Origin: Cochliopodium minus
Lineage: Eukaryota; Discosea; Himatismenida; Cochliopodiidae
Assembly: GCA_024220525.1 (NCBI GenBank)
Contig: JAMYWO010000192.1
Coordinates: forward strand, 1-51,530
Length of the DNA stretch: 51,530 nucleotides
Direction: 5' to 3'
Under the pieces are notes generated by a model. It had not been told where the DNA came from. It did no database searches and saw only the letters and a list, made by a program, of their open reading frames with translations. A program made the position numbers and the translations under genes. Below, piece after piece: positions 1-12,290 of the stretch; position 1 is the stretch's first letter, and each line of letters opens with the position of its first letter.

Positions 1-110
1 TTTTTATTTTTTATTTTTTATTTTTTATTTTTTATTTTTTATTTTTTATTTTTTATTTTTTATATTTTTTATTTTTTATTTTTTATTTTCATTTTTTCAT
101 TTTTTTTTTA
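1..110. repeat. (TTTTTTA)n heptamer tract at window start
   Basis: The tract is mainly a 7-nt unit of six T and one A, with a few interruptions near the end. It lies in the intron just before the first TauE/SafE exon. The same unit recurs at 961-1092, 37756-37870 and 51397-51530. Confidence 0.9.
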
Positions 111-117
111 TTTTTAG

Positions 118-942
118 GTCGCAATAGTAGGAGCTTCGGTGGGAGCTTGTTTAGTGACAATGCCGAAAACTCACCCAAATACCAACAGACCATTGGTGTA
201 TTACGACATCGCCCTCATCATGGAACCCTGTCTCCTTCTCGGCACCACTATCGGAGTTCTCCTCAACGTTTTGTTTCCTGCTTATATCATCACCCTCCTT
301 CTCATTGTTATCTTAACTACTTTCGTTATTGGGATGTTCAAAAAGGTCTTTTAAATATTTTTATTATTTTAAAAATTAATTTTATTTTTTAATTTTTAAA
401 TTTTATTATTTTTATTTTGATTTTTATTATTTTATAAAATAATTGAAACCATTTAATTTTAAATCTTTTGATCATTTGTTTTTTTTTCAATTATTTCTTC
501 ATCATTTTTTTTTTTAATATATTTTAAAATTAAAATTAATTTTTTTATTTTTATTTATTTTAAATTTTTTATTTATTTTTATTTTTTAAATTATTTTTAT
601 TTATTGATTTAATGATTTATTATATTTATTTTTGTTTTTATTTTTATTTTTGTTTTTATTTTTTATTTTCTTTTTTCTTTTTTTTTCTTTTTTAAAAATT
701 ATTTTATTTTGATTATTTAATTTACATTATCAATTATTTAAATTTTTATTTTTATTTTTGTTTTTTTTTACATTTATTTTTACATTTTCACTTTTTTAAT
801 TTTTTATTTCATTTATTTTTTGTTTTTTATAAAGGCAGTGGCCACATTCATTCAAGAGAGGGAGGATGGGAGGCAGTATGGAGAAAAAGCAGAAGTTGAT
901 TATGTCAATTTGGATGATAAGTCCAACATTGATCCTGAGAAA
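118..942 (+). CDS. TauE/SafE-type membrane transporter, internal/3' fragment
   Basis: Two exons are visible: 118-345 (76 codons) and 835-942 (36 codons). The first follows a TTTTTAG acceptor and ends at GTCTTTT; both join in phase 0. The protein has a PKTHPNTNRPL segment, then YDIALIMEP, LLGTTIGVLLN and FPAYI followed by a hydrophobic helix. These match the first-half signature of the sulfite exporter TauE/SafE family, multi-pass proteins that move sulfur-containing or other organic anions. The second exon is a hydrophilic linker. Nothing resembling the second transmembrane half follows: reading past the possible donor at 943 gives a stop at 964-966, directly inside a heptamer repeat. The 5' end lies outside the window. 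The family is reasonably clear, but the gene is incomplete and may be cut by an assembly error. Confidence 0.7.
346..834 (+). other. AT-rich intron of the TauE/SafE-like gene (489 nt)
   Basis: This is almost pure A/T with T-runs. I see no exon, RNA gene or conserved motif in it on either strand. Confidence 0.6.
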
Positions 943-960
943 GTAAACAAAAATAAAAAC

Positions 961-1092
961 AAATAAAAAATAAAAAATAAAAAATAAAAAATAAAAAATA
1001 AAAAATAAAAAATAAAAAATAAAAAATAAAAAAATAAAAAATAAAAAATAAAAAATAAAAAATAAAAAATAAAAAATAAAAAATAAAAAAAA
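961..1092. repeat. (TAAAAAA)n heptamer tract between two truncated genes
   Basis: About 18 copies of a 7-nt unit with one 8-nt variant. It lies where the TauE/SafE-like gene (plus strand) and the kelch gene (minus strand) both end prematurely. See findings. Confidence 0.9.
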
Positions 1093-1094
1093 AT

Positions 1095-2598
1095 TCAAAA
1101 AAAGAATTTTTTACCAGCATAGACATAAAGATGTCCATTGAAATAAGTATAGGTAGCACCGTAGACACAAGGAGGTTTGGAGTCGAATTTGAGTTCTTCC
1201 CACTCTCCAAAGCTGTTGGAGTCTTTCAAATCAGGTATTCTCATTCTCCACCAATCGCCCAAAAAAAGATGTCCTCCTCCTGAAGACCAAAAAAAAATGT
1301 TTAAAAGAATGTATTATAAAAAAAATTAATTCATTTACCTCTTCCGGTACCTTTTTTTAAAAAATTACAAAAATTAAAAAATGATTAAATAAATGTTGTG
1401 AAAAAAAAGATAATACCGACATAAATATGAGATTTGTGAATAAAGAAAACGTGATAACTTTTTTTAAAAAAAAAATGTATTTTTTAAAATAAAATTATAT
1501 TTTAAAAATATTTTCTTACCTCCTGTCCTTTGGGGCTTCCCCTTTGATATTTAAAACTGTCCATTTTTTAGTGGAGAAGTGGTAAATGTTTATATCCGAA
1601 AATCTCCGCTCATCATCAAACCCTCCATTCAATAACATCATGTCCCTATAAATCAGCACTCTGTGGCCTCTTCTGGGAGAAGGGACTAAATTCAAAATTA
1701 ATAAAAATATGTAAAATATTTAATTAATAAAAATGTTGAAATAAATAATTTATAATAAAAAATTTAAAATAAAATTAATTATTAAAAATGAAAAAGTAAA
1801 AAATTTAAAAACATTTTTTTATTTGAATCAAAAATTATTATTAATCAAATTTAATTTTTATTAACATTTTTAATTCTTTTCATTTTACTTTCTCCTGTTG
1901 TTTCTAGCTTTTCCCATTTTTCAGACTTTGTATCGAAGGACCAAAAATCATTCACATTGAGTTCGGACTCTCTTCCCCCAAAGAGGTAGAGTTTGTCTTC
2001 GTAAGGGATCAAACTTGATCCATATCTATAACCAATCATCAAACATAATATAATAAAATTAAAAAATTAATAAAAATTTTAATTTTGCCTTTCTGATATT
2101 ACACTACTTTTTAATTGAATCCAAGAATTTGATTCCAAGGAAAATTTATGAAAATCATCTTGTTAATTTAATTTTGGTTAAAAAATCAATTAATTTTCAA
2201 TAAAAATAAAATTTTTTTCTTTTCACTTAATTGTTGATCTCTTTGTGATGCTCCTCCAAAACAATATATATGTTTATCATAATAACACATAGAATGAAAA
2301 TATCTATCAACAGGATAAATATCTGAATGAAAATAAGAAGGATGATTGATGATTAGATAAAGAGTATTTAAGTGCATTTTAAAGTTGTATTACCTTTAAA
2401 TTTTATTTCTTTCCATTCTCTTCCTTTTGAAATTTTGATTAAATTATTTAAAAGTTGAATATCTCTGTATGATAGGGTGAATTTACCTTCAATATCTTTT
2501 TCAGAATCATATTTCATTTGACTTGCAAGTTCTGGAGAGTTCATTTTCTCAAAATCCCCAAAAACAATTTTTTTTTTATTTTTTTTCAATAAAATCAT
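1095..2598 (-). CDS. Kelch-repeat beta-propeller protein, 3' end probably missing
   Basis: Exons on the minus strand: 2394-2598, 2227-2322, 2089-2158, 1889-2025, 1520-1685, 1417-1457, 1339-1350 and 1115-1279. All phases close. Repeated kelch blades are visible, for example HIYCFGG, then LYLFGG with NDFWSFDTKSEKWEKL and a following IPSPRRGHRV, then MLLNGG and HIYVGGTGRGG. The exon 2089-2158 ends in a GC donor instead of GT, and exon 1339-1350 is only 12 nt. The start is uncertain: the first in-frame ATG is at 2598, and open reading continues upstream without another. At the 3' end the last exon stops in mid-blade (LYVYAG); reading on gives a stop at 1095-1097, or a donor at 1114 leads into the repeat. 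Kelch propellers are protein-interaction platforms; the partner is unknown. Confidence 0.8.
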
Positions 2599-2765
2599 TT
2601 TTTCAAAATATTTTTTTTTATCTTCAAAACATCTTGAAAACGATACCACCCAATTTTTTTTAAAAATAAAAATAAAAATGTTTTTAAGACAGTTTCCTTT
2701 CTCACATTGAAAAAAAATTGGATATTGAACAAATAAACAGTTTAATAATAGTAAAGTTTTTTTTT

Positions 2766-3777
2766 TTAAAAATGAGGAAAGTCAGGATAAAGAAAGTTTG
2801 GAGATTCTTTAGAAATAATCAACAAAGACCAACAATTGTAATTTTCGGACTTTTTTTCCAGTTTGAGATATGGAGTGTTGTCACTTTTGATCTTTTCGAT
2901 CTGATCTTTAATCTCTTTGAATTTTCTGAGTCTTTCAGGAGATTTAAAAGAAAGATCATTGAGAATGAATTGATCCACCACTGTGTCTTCTCTTTTCTTC
3001 CAAATTTCTTCAGAGTATTTCTTTTCACTTTAAAATAATTTTTTAATTTTATTTATTTGTTCATTTTTATTTTATTTTACTTTTTATTAATTTTAATTAC
3101 CTTAAAAAAATGTCCATCTTTTTCATTACTAAATAAACTTGAAGAGTAACCCAAGCATCCATTGCACAATAAAGAATTTGTCTGTGGTTAAGAACGTTGG
3201 AGCTCCAATTACTGAAAGTGGCCTGATGATCCATCGATACACCAAGAATCATGCTGGCCAAATACTTCAATCCCGAGGGTCTGACCATCTTGAATGTATC
3301 GCACTCCTTAATGGTGAAATTGTTTTTGATGATCACCCCATAATTATCCTCCAGATGATTCCTCTCTTCATCATCTAGGGTGATGAAAGTTATGTTTGGA
3401 TTTTCGAATAGATCGTAGAGTTCATTGGGGAAATAGCGGCTGAAATATTTCATCTTGATTATCACCACTTCATCCTGCGTGGATAATTGTATCACATCTA
3501 TATTTCCTCTTTTATCAAGTGGATGCCATTCCAAATCTAATCCTATCTTTATATCATCCCTCTTTTTCACTCTATTGATCTCTTTTCCTTTCAACAGCTT
3601 CTTTATCAAGAATTTTAGGTTCCTATAATTTGTTGCTTCCCATATTCTTCCATATTTGGGGAAGATAGAGGAGATGTGAGGCAAATTATGAGAATATTTC
3701 GGTGAAATATAAAAATAAGGTTTTTGGATGTTGTTGTCTGTTAATAGAGGGTGTGTGATTGTAGATTTAGTTTCCAT
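2766..3777 (-). CDS. 3'-5' exonuclease, WRN/RNase D-like (DEDDy)
   Basis: Two exons, 3101-3777 and 2766-3027, joined across a phase-2 intron, give about 312 residues. DnaQ-fold exonuclease motifs are in order: Exo I as GLDLEWHPLD (the DxE pair) followed by VIQLST; Exo II around TLDDEERNHLEDNYGV; then NWSSNVLNHRQI and Exo III as YCAMDAW (Y-x3-D). The pattern fits the WRN exonuclease family, which removes 3' nucleotides from DNA or structured RNA with two metal ions. There is no helicase domain, so it is a stand-alone exonuclease as in plant and some invertebrate WRN-exo proteins. The C-terminal 87 residues are charged and unrecognised. The stop lies 168 nt upstream of the apparent kelch start on the same strand. 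Family confidence is high; the substrate is not inferable. Confidence 0.87.
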
Positions 3778-4057
3778 TTTCTTTCTTTCTATGCTTTTTT
3801 TTATTTATTTTTAAATTTTTCAAATCTTAAAAAGAAAAAAAAAACTTAAAATTGAATTGGTTCTTTTTCCAAATTGGTTTTTACAATTTAAATCATTTTA
3901 ATTTTTTTTCTCTTATGAATTATAAGAATTAAATAACACCAATAACTCCCTGTCCAATTTATTTGTAACACTCATTTTAATTCATTTTTATAAAATTAAA
4001 ATGGTTTCATTAAAAAATAATGTGTTCAAAAAGTCAAATTTTAATTTTTTTAATTTT

Positions 4058-5404
4058 TTAATAAAGAGAATATTGAATAATGAAGAAAAGAAGATATTTT
4101 GGGAGTTTAGATGCAATTTTCTTTTGGAAGTATTTTGAAACAAGAACAAACTCAAGAACAAATTGTTTTATTTCATTTGAGAAAAGAGAATGAGTTTGAG
4201 TAGACCATTCAAGAACATCACCTGATCCAATAAACATTAAAGAGGGATTTTCAAAAATCAAATCATGACAAAAATTTTTTGAAAAAAGAACGCCACTTGC
4301 AAAAACTTTTCCATCATTGTAATGGAAGATAGAAGCATTCAAAAAACAATCAACAGATTTGATGTTTTCATCTTTTATTGTTGTTTGGGGTGATAAATCT
4401 TCTTTACTAGAAATTTTTACACTTAATTTATTTTCTTCATTTGATCCAAAACCAATAATTTCTCCATCTTTTTTTAAAATAAGGGTGTGATAAGTTGTTC
4501 TAATCATATTTATATTTTCTATTTTCATCAACAAAGTTGGTGTTTTTATTATTTCTTTTTCTTCTAATCCCAATCTTTTATTACGGCTATTTTAATTTTT
4601 TAATTATTTTAAAAAGTTTTAAAAGATTATTTTAAAAGAATCAATTTTTTTTACTTGTTTCCAAAAACATAAATTTCCCCTTTTTTTTTTTGATAAATTG
4701 TATGTTCATTACCACAAAAAATATCTTCAATATCAAGATCATTCAATAAAAAAGTGGGTGTACTTCTGTTGAAATTATCTCCTAATCCAAGTTTTTCATA
4801 AAAATTATCACCAAACACTAACAAATCTCCGTTTTCTTTGTAAATGATTGAATGAGATTCTCCCAATCTTATCATTTTGATTGTTTTATCTTTCATCAAC
4901 AAAATTGGAGTTGATTCATATTCTTTTTCTGAATATCCAATTCCTAATTGTGCCCAATCATTACATCCAAACACTAATAATTCTCCATTTTCTTTGTAAA
5001 TCATTGTATGCTTTTCTCCACATGAAATTAATTTGATGGTTGCATCATTCATTACCAATACTGGTTCAAATTGATTTATAAAATTTCCTATTCCTAATTC
5101 TCCATGTTTGTTGCATCCAAATGAAAATAAATCTCCGTTTTTATAGAAGATCAAAGAAAAATCTCCACCCAAACAAATTGATTTTATATTTTGATCCTTT
5201 TTCAATAAAATTGCTTTATCTGTTTGTTTTATATCTTTTCCAATTCCTAATTGACCAAAGCTATTATCTCCCATTCCAAATAAATCTCCATTATCTAGTT
5301 GATAATAAAGAAGAATATGAGAATATAAGAATTAAAAAATTAAGATTTTTACAACAATAAAATAAAAGATGTGAGGAATGAAATCCATTGCTTGTCTTTT
5401 TCAT
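4058..5404 (-). CDS. RCC1-repeat beta-propeller protein
   Basis: Exons 5353-5404, 4655-5294 and 4058-4586 give about 406 residues. At least five RCC1-type blades are visible with the signature NGDLFxFGxNxxGELGIG, for example GDLFGMGDNSFGQLG, DLFSFGCNKHGELG and LLVFGCNDWAQLGIG. Related proteins act as guanine-nucleotide exchange factors or simply as binding propellers; no chromatin motif is seen, so a role in chromosome condensation should not be assumed. The C terminus ends in a short hydrophobic box, LPKYLLFFIIQY, which recurs in two other propeller genes here. Codons are extremely A/T-rich. The chosen ATG at 5404 puts a GFHSSHLLFY strand in register with the later blades. An extra upstream exon cannot be excluded. 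Confidence 0.85.
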
Positions 5405-5706
5405 TTTATTTATTATATAAAATTTATAAAAAAATTTTTTTTTTATAAAATTTTTTATTCGATGATAATTATCAATTTCAGATAATTGGACCCAAAAATT
5501 GTTTTAACTCTCTTTTGAAAAAATTGATCTCGATTTTAAAAAGCTGTCTTTCAATTAAGACACATTTACTTTAAACCAACTAATTTAATTTGGAAAAACT
5601 TTTTTTTTCAAATAATTCAATTTAATCTGACAAAATTTTATGAAGAAAATGTATTATTTAAAAAATAAAATGAAAAAAAAAAAAGAAAAGGTTTTAAAAG
5701 AATGAA
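5405..5706. other. Intergenic spacer, RCC1 5' side to A20-gene 3' side
   Basis: 302 nt of A/T-rich sequence between two minus-strand genes. It should carry the RCC1 gene promoter and the 3' end of the A20 gene. I see no distinct motif. Confidence 0.5.
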
Positions 5707-7842
5707 TCAAAAATCATATTCACTAAAAGTCTCAAACTTTTCCACTAGTTTTTTGTTTCCTTTGAAATATTTGTAAAAGGTGAAAGGGATCTGATAAACT
5801 TTTAACAACTCAAAAAGAGAGGGAGAAATGTCAGACTCCCTAAAAAGAACTATTTTGACAGACTCCAAGTTCTGAGCAGAAAGGATGGTGGAGTACTTTT
5901 GATGTGTCTCAATAATGGCTTGGTAAATATTGTCCAATGAATTTCCAAATACCCCTCCTCCAATTAGCGTCAAAAAGAGAGTCTTTGTTTGGTTTCTGAT
6001 AGCACTCAAGTAAGCACCTTTTTTAAAAAAAAAATTTAATCAATTTAAATGGAAAAATAAATTGAATCAGAGTTTAATTATCAATAAATAAATAAATTAA
6101 AAAAAAAAATTTTTAAAAAACCTTCATAAGCAACTTGTAATGCGAAATTAGCTTTGTCTTGAATGTTTTTTTGTTTAGAATTAAGTATTCCAGATTTTCC
6201 TTGAGAAATATTCACTGCAGCGCAAAAAATCCTTATTGTTAAAAAAAATGAATAAAAAAGTTTGGAATTTAAAAAAATTTTACTGATCCACTTTGATATT
6301 ATCGTTCTCAACATTTTGGGCAACTAAATAACCACTGTTATTTTTGAATCTATTTCCATATGTAACCTATTTTGTTAAAATAAAATAATGAATTATAATA
6401 TAAAAATAAAAAAAAATAAAAAAAAAAACTTGAAATAAATAAATGAAAAAAATAATAAAAAAAAACTTAAAATAAATGAAAAATAAAAAAAAAAAATATT
6501 ACCTGGGCATTAGATACAATTCCAACTTTGGCAGCTTTTAATAGGAGATCCCATTCTTTGGAAGAGGGCTTTGGGAAAGTAGGTTCATTCCCACTGAGAC
6601 AAACGTAACCATTATTCATGGGGAAATGCTTGGAGACTAACTCATTACCGAAAAAATTGATCTGTCTCTCTTTTGTTTGCTTCCACTCTTCCTGTTTTTT
6701 GTTTTCATCATAATAAGCAGCATATCTATAAAAGAAAATACGATAAGAAATATTAATCAAGGAAAATCAAAAAAAAATCAAAATTACACTCTTGAAATTG
6801 CAGCTGGACCAACTTTATTTTTAAATTAATTAAAATAAGATTAATTTTTTAATCTTATTTAAATTTTTTTTATTTTTTTATTTTTTTAATTTTTTTTCGA
6901 ATTTTTTTTTAAATTTTTATTTATTACCCGAAATGGATGCAGTAGGACCTTGTGTTTTGTCCATCTATTTACAAAAAAATTGTTTATTCTTCAAAAAATA
7001 AAAATGAACTATAATTTATAAATACAGTGTACATTGTTGTAAAGTTTTTCATTCCAGGATGCATGTCATCGTTGGGTGCTGATTAATTTAAAATTAAAAA
7101 TCCCTTCAACAAAATTTTTAAAAATAATTACCTTCAATTCCACTTTTATCAAAAATTATTAATGAGAATAAGAAATGAAAAATAATTGATGAGAATTAGA
7201 AATACAAATTGAAAAAAATAATTTTACTTAAAATTTGATGCACATTGAAACATAGCACCTGGATTTGTAGATTGGAGATATCCAACATCAACATACCTTA
7301 TAGATTCCTTGTTAAAAGATTTTTAAAATACTTTTTAAAATTAAAAAAAAAAGATACCATATCATCTCTCGTTATGATTTCAATTGGAATCATTGATCTA
7401 ATTGGTGTCCAATCCAACTCTTCGGACAATTCACCTATACTCATCACATCGTATCTTCCGCAATCATATTCTTTATTTGTTTTTGAGTTTATCAATTTAA
7501 AGCTGCCATCTTTTTCTCTTTTGAATTGATTGATGTTTCTGTTGAATTCAGATTCAACATTCCCTTTTTTGTTGCAATAAAAGTTTGAAGAATTTATAAC
7601 TCATATTATTTTTATTTTGGAAACCTGTCAAATGTTGAAACCAATTATCTTCCAAAATTGTATCTTTTGATTCAAATGGTATAGTAGGTTTATTTGATTT
7701 TGAAAAACATCCATTGCCTTTGATCAAATCAAAAATATGAAAATTTTATTAAATTTAATTTCTTTTATAACTTACATAATCCTCCATTTTGTGGATTCCC
7801 AAAATTACCACATTGATTTGAACATTTTTGTGGGTTATTCAT
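5707..7842 (-). CDS. A20 zinc finger fused to conserved QGP/GGGVFGN domain
   Basis: Twelve exons: 7776-7842, 7625-7717, 7358-7563, about 7228-7307, 7132-7142 (11 nt), 7026-7078, 6928-6964, 6788-6812, 6503-6725, 6284-6366, 6122-6231 and 5707-6017; about 432 residues. Residues 7-27 form an A20-type zinc finger (C-x3-C-x11-C-x2-C, with GNFGNPQNGGLC), a ubiquitin-binding or E3-type module. The rest carries a long conserved domain: FQCASNF, then DKTQGPTASISVGPAAISRVY, GRE-like region ERQINFF, KVGIVSNAQVTYG, VFCAAVN-type segment and LTLIGGGVFGN. I have seen this arrangement in uncharacterised bacterial and protist proteins, and the glycine-rich C-terminal loop recalls macrodomain ADP-ribose-binding proteins. 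I cannot assign an activity. The pairing suggests ubiquitin-linked signalling, which is inference. Confidence 0.75.
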
Positions 7843-8267
7843 TTTCAAAAACTCTTTTTTTTTTATTTTTTTATATTTCTCTTAATTATTAAAAAAAATT
7901 GGATCCAAGAACAAAATTAAATTCTTTGAACTATAATTCAATTCTCTGATGTCTTTATTAAAAGATATTATGCCAAATTTTGGTTTTATAAAAATTTTAT
8001 TTAAATTTTATTTCATTAGAGCACCAACTTATTATCATAATATCACTTTGTTCCCATTGATCAGAGAATAGAAGAACTATTCCCAAAAAATGTCCAACTA
8101 AAATAAAATCTGCTTTACTTTTTTTTATTTCTTTTATTAACAATTCCTCTTTTGAATTAAAAAATAAAAAAAAAAAAATTTGATTGTAAATAGTACAACC
8201 TAACGAAAATTAATAAAACTTTGTTATTTCAACAAATATTGTTGCTTCTATAAATTATTTTAAAATT
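7843..8267. promoter_or_regulatory. Divergent intergenic region, A20 gene (-) / DYRK gene (+)
   Basis: 425 nt between two start codons facing away from each other, so it must hold both promoters. The sequence is A/T-rich with poly-A and poly-T runs. No recognisable TATA box or other element stands out from that background. Confidence 0.55.
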
Positions 8268-10515
<2,248 letters not shown>

Positions 10516-10980
10516 TTGTATTTTGTTTTTTCTTTTTTTTTTGAAAAAAAAGAAGGAAAAATAATGTATATAAATTAAAAATAGAACAAATAACTATTGT
10601 TTCTCTTATTCATTGCATCCTCATTTTAATTGTTGATTCTTTATTAAATCACAAATAAATTTAATAATATAAAAAAAAATTGAAACCAAATTAATAAAAA
10701 ATTTTTTGATGTTTTCAAAAAAAGGAATTTATTCAAAAAATTTTTTTGTTTCACCTTGCCCAAATTGACGGTCGGAGAGTGATACTTTTTAATTAACATA
10801 ATCTCCAACTAAAGCAAGGGATATTTAAATTTCTCTCAAACTCCTTCTGGATATAGATTTACTTTCTATATCTGGTTTGATGAGAAGACATTTCCACTAA
10901 AAAATAAAAAAAAATTTTGAGAATATTCACAGATTTTGATTAAATTAATTTCAATAAAAAGAGGCTTAGAATAAAAAAAA
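10516..10980 (+). other. Intergenic region with a less A/T-rich patch and a hairpin
   Basis: 465 nt between the kinase stop and the methyltransferase start. The stretch 10745-10895 is richer in G/C than its surroundings. It contains a perfect 8-bp hairpin (10850-10857 with 10865-10872, 7-nt loop) of sequence GATATAGA. It could be promoter DNA or a small RNA gene; I cannot decide. Confidence 0.4.
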
Positions 10981-12129
10981 ATGAATGAAGAATACAAAAC
11001 TGAATTGAAAGATAGACAAATAAATTTGATCAACAATCTGAATAAATTAGATTATATCCTTGATATTTTAAAAGATACAATACCAAACAAAATAAAATCA
11101 GAAATCATTAAAAGACCTTCATTGGGATATAAGCTTGAATTGCATTCAGAACATCCTTATTTAAAACAAATAAAAAAAGAACCCTTTTTTTACAAGATGT
11201 ATCACGATTATTCCTTCCACACTTTTCACAAGCATAAAACTTCTTGGAAGGAAATGATTGAATCGTATTCTATTTATATAAGAGTTAAAAATGAGATGAT
11301 AAGATCAAATATGAAAGAAGAGGATATGTGTTTTATTGATCTTTGTTCTGGAAAGGTTTTAAAAATAATTCTGAATATATATAAAAAAAGAAATTTTTAA
11401 TCTTTATCTTAGGGATGGTAAACTTTCCTTTTTGAAAAAATGTTTTTTCCTCTAAATTGTACCTAATTTTAGGACTTCCATTTTATTTGCAATTCAATTT
11501 CCAAAATCAAAAGTAATAATGATAGATAATGTAAACAAAAAAAGAAAAAGAAAAACTTTCATTTTGTTAGAACTTTTATTCAACTCTTTCGAATATAGGA
11601 CAAAAATCTTACTCTTTCTTTCCTGAAAGCTTTACCCAACATTACTTTTAAACAATTTGATATTATAAACCATGAACAAAATTATTTAGAATATCTGAAC
11701 AATTATTTAATTAAAGAAAATAAAATTGGTAAAAACTTTATTTTTAAAAAAGTTTTTTTTGACAATTAAAAAAATAGGTTACTTGATGGGAATGCATTTG
11801 TGCGGGAGATTGTCTCTCATTTTCATAAACACGTTCAAGAAAATAAAAAATATAAAGAGGATGATACTATGTCCTTGTTGTATGGATCATTGTTATTCTA
11901 AACTTGTCAAAGTAAGAATAAATTAATCTTAGTTTAATTTAATAGAATCTTTTTTTGTTTTAAAAAATTATTTTATAAAAAGGAAGTTGCAAGAAAAATG
12001 AATGTTGATTCTTATCTTTACCTTAATGTTTGGCTTTATTTTTCTCTTACTGAATACAGGAAAAATCTTTCCACTGATGATCTAATGATCTCCGAAAAAA
12101 ACATGTTTATATCAGCTTCCAAAAATTAA
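10981..12129 (+). CDS. Class I SAM methyltransferase (DxCSGKG type)
   Basis: Six exons: 10981-11355, 11413-11417 (5 nt), 11473-11530, 11599-11728, 11778-11911 and 11983-12129; about 282 residues. Splicing through the 5-nt exon creates IDLCSGKGWTSILFA, the SAM-binding motif I, followed by KVIMIDND (motif II acid). Later come YLMGMHLCGRLSL and ILCPCCMD. HLCG plus PCC is the hallmark of the methyltransferase family that includes tRNA 2'-O-methyltransferase TRMT13-like and METTL25-like proteins. The end, SEKNMFISASKN, is also typical. Without the 5-nt exon the frame is lost exactly at motif I. The N-terminal 110 residues are helical and unassigned. The substrate (RNA or protein) cannot be read from the sequence. 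Confidence 0.85.
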
Positions 12130-12290
12130 AAAAAAAAAAAATGTTATATGTTTAAAATAAAAAAGAACTTTTTTCGTTTTTTCTATTTTTTTTTTTATAA
12201 TTTAAAAAAAAAATTTGTTTCGAGTCCGTCTACTTTTGGATAATTTAAATTAAATAACGATAATTTTTTGAATTAAAATTACCTATCCAA

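Noticed and set aside
1-110. Heptamer repeat as telomere
   Set aside because: The unit has no G, occurs many times inside introns in both orientations, and genes continue past it.
796-1210. Minus-strand open frames rich in F, I, Y and L, near the start of the window
   Set aside because: They are translations of the (TAAAAAA)n tract; the 7-residue periodicity comes from the repeat unit, and similar frames arise at 18299-18571, 36469-36741, 37760-37837, 38175-38630 and 41230-41470.
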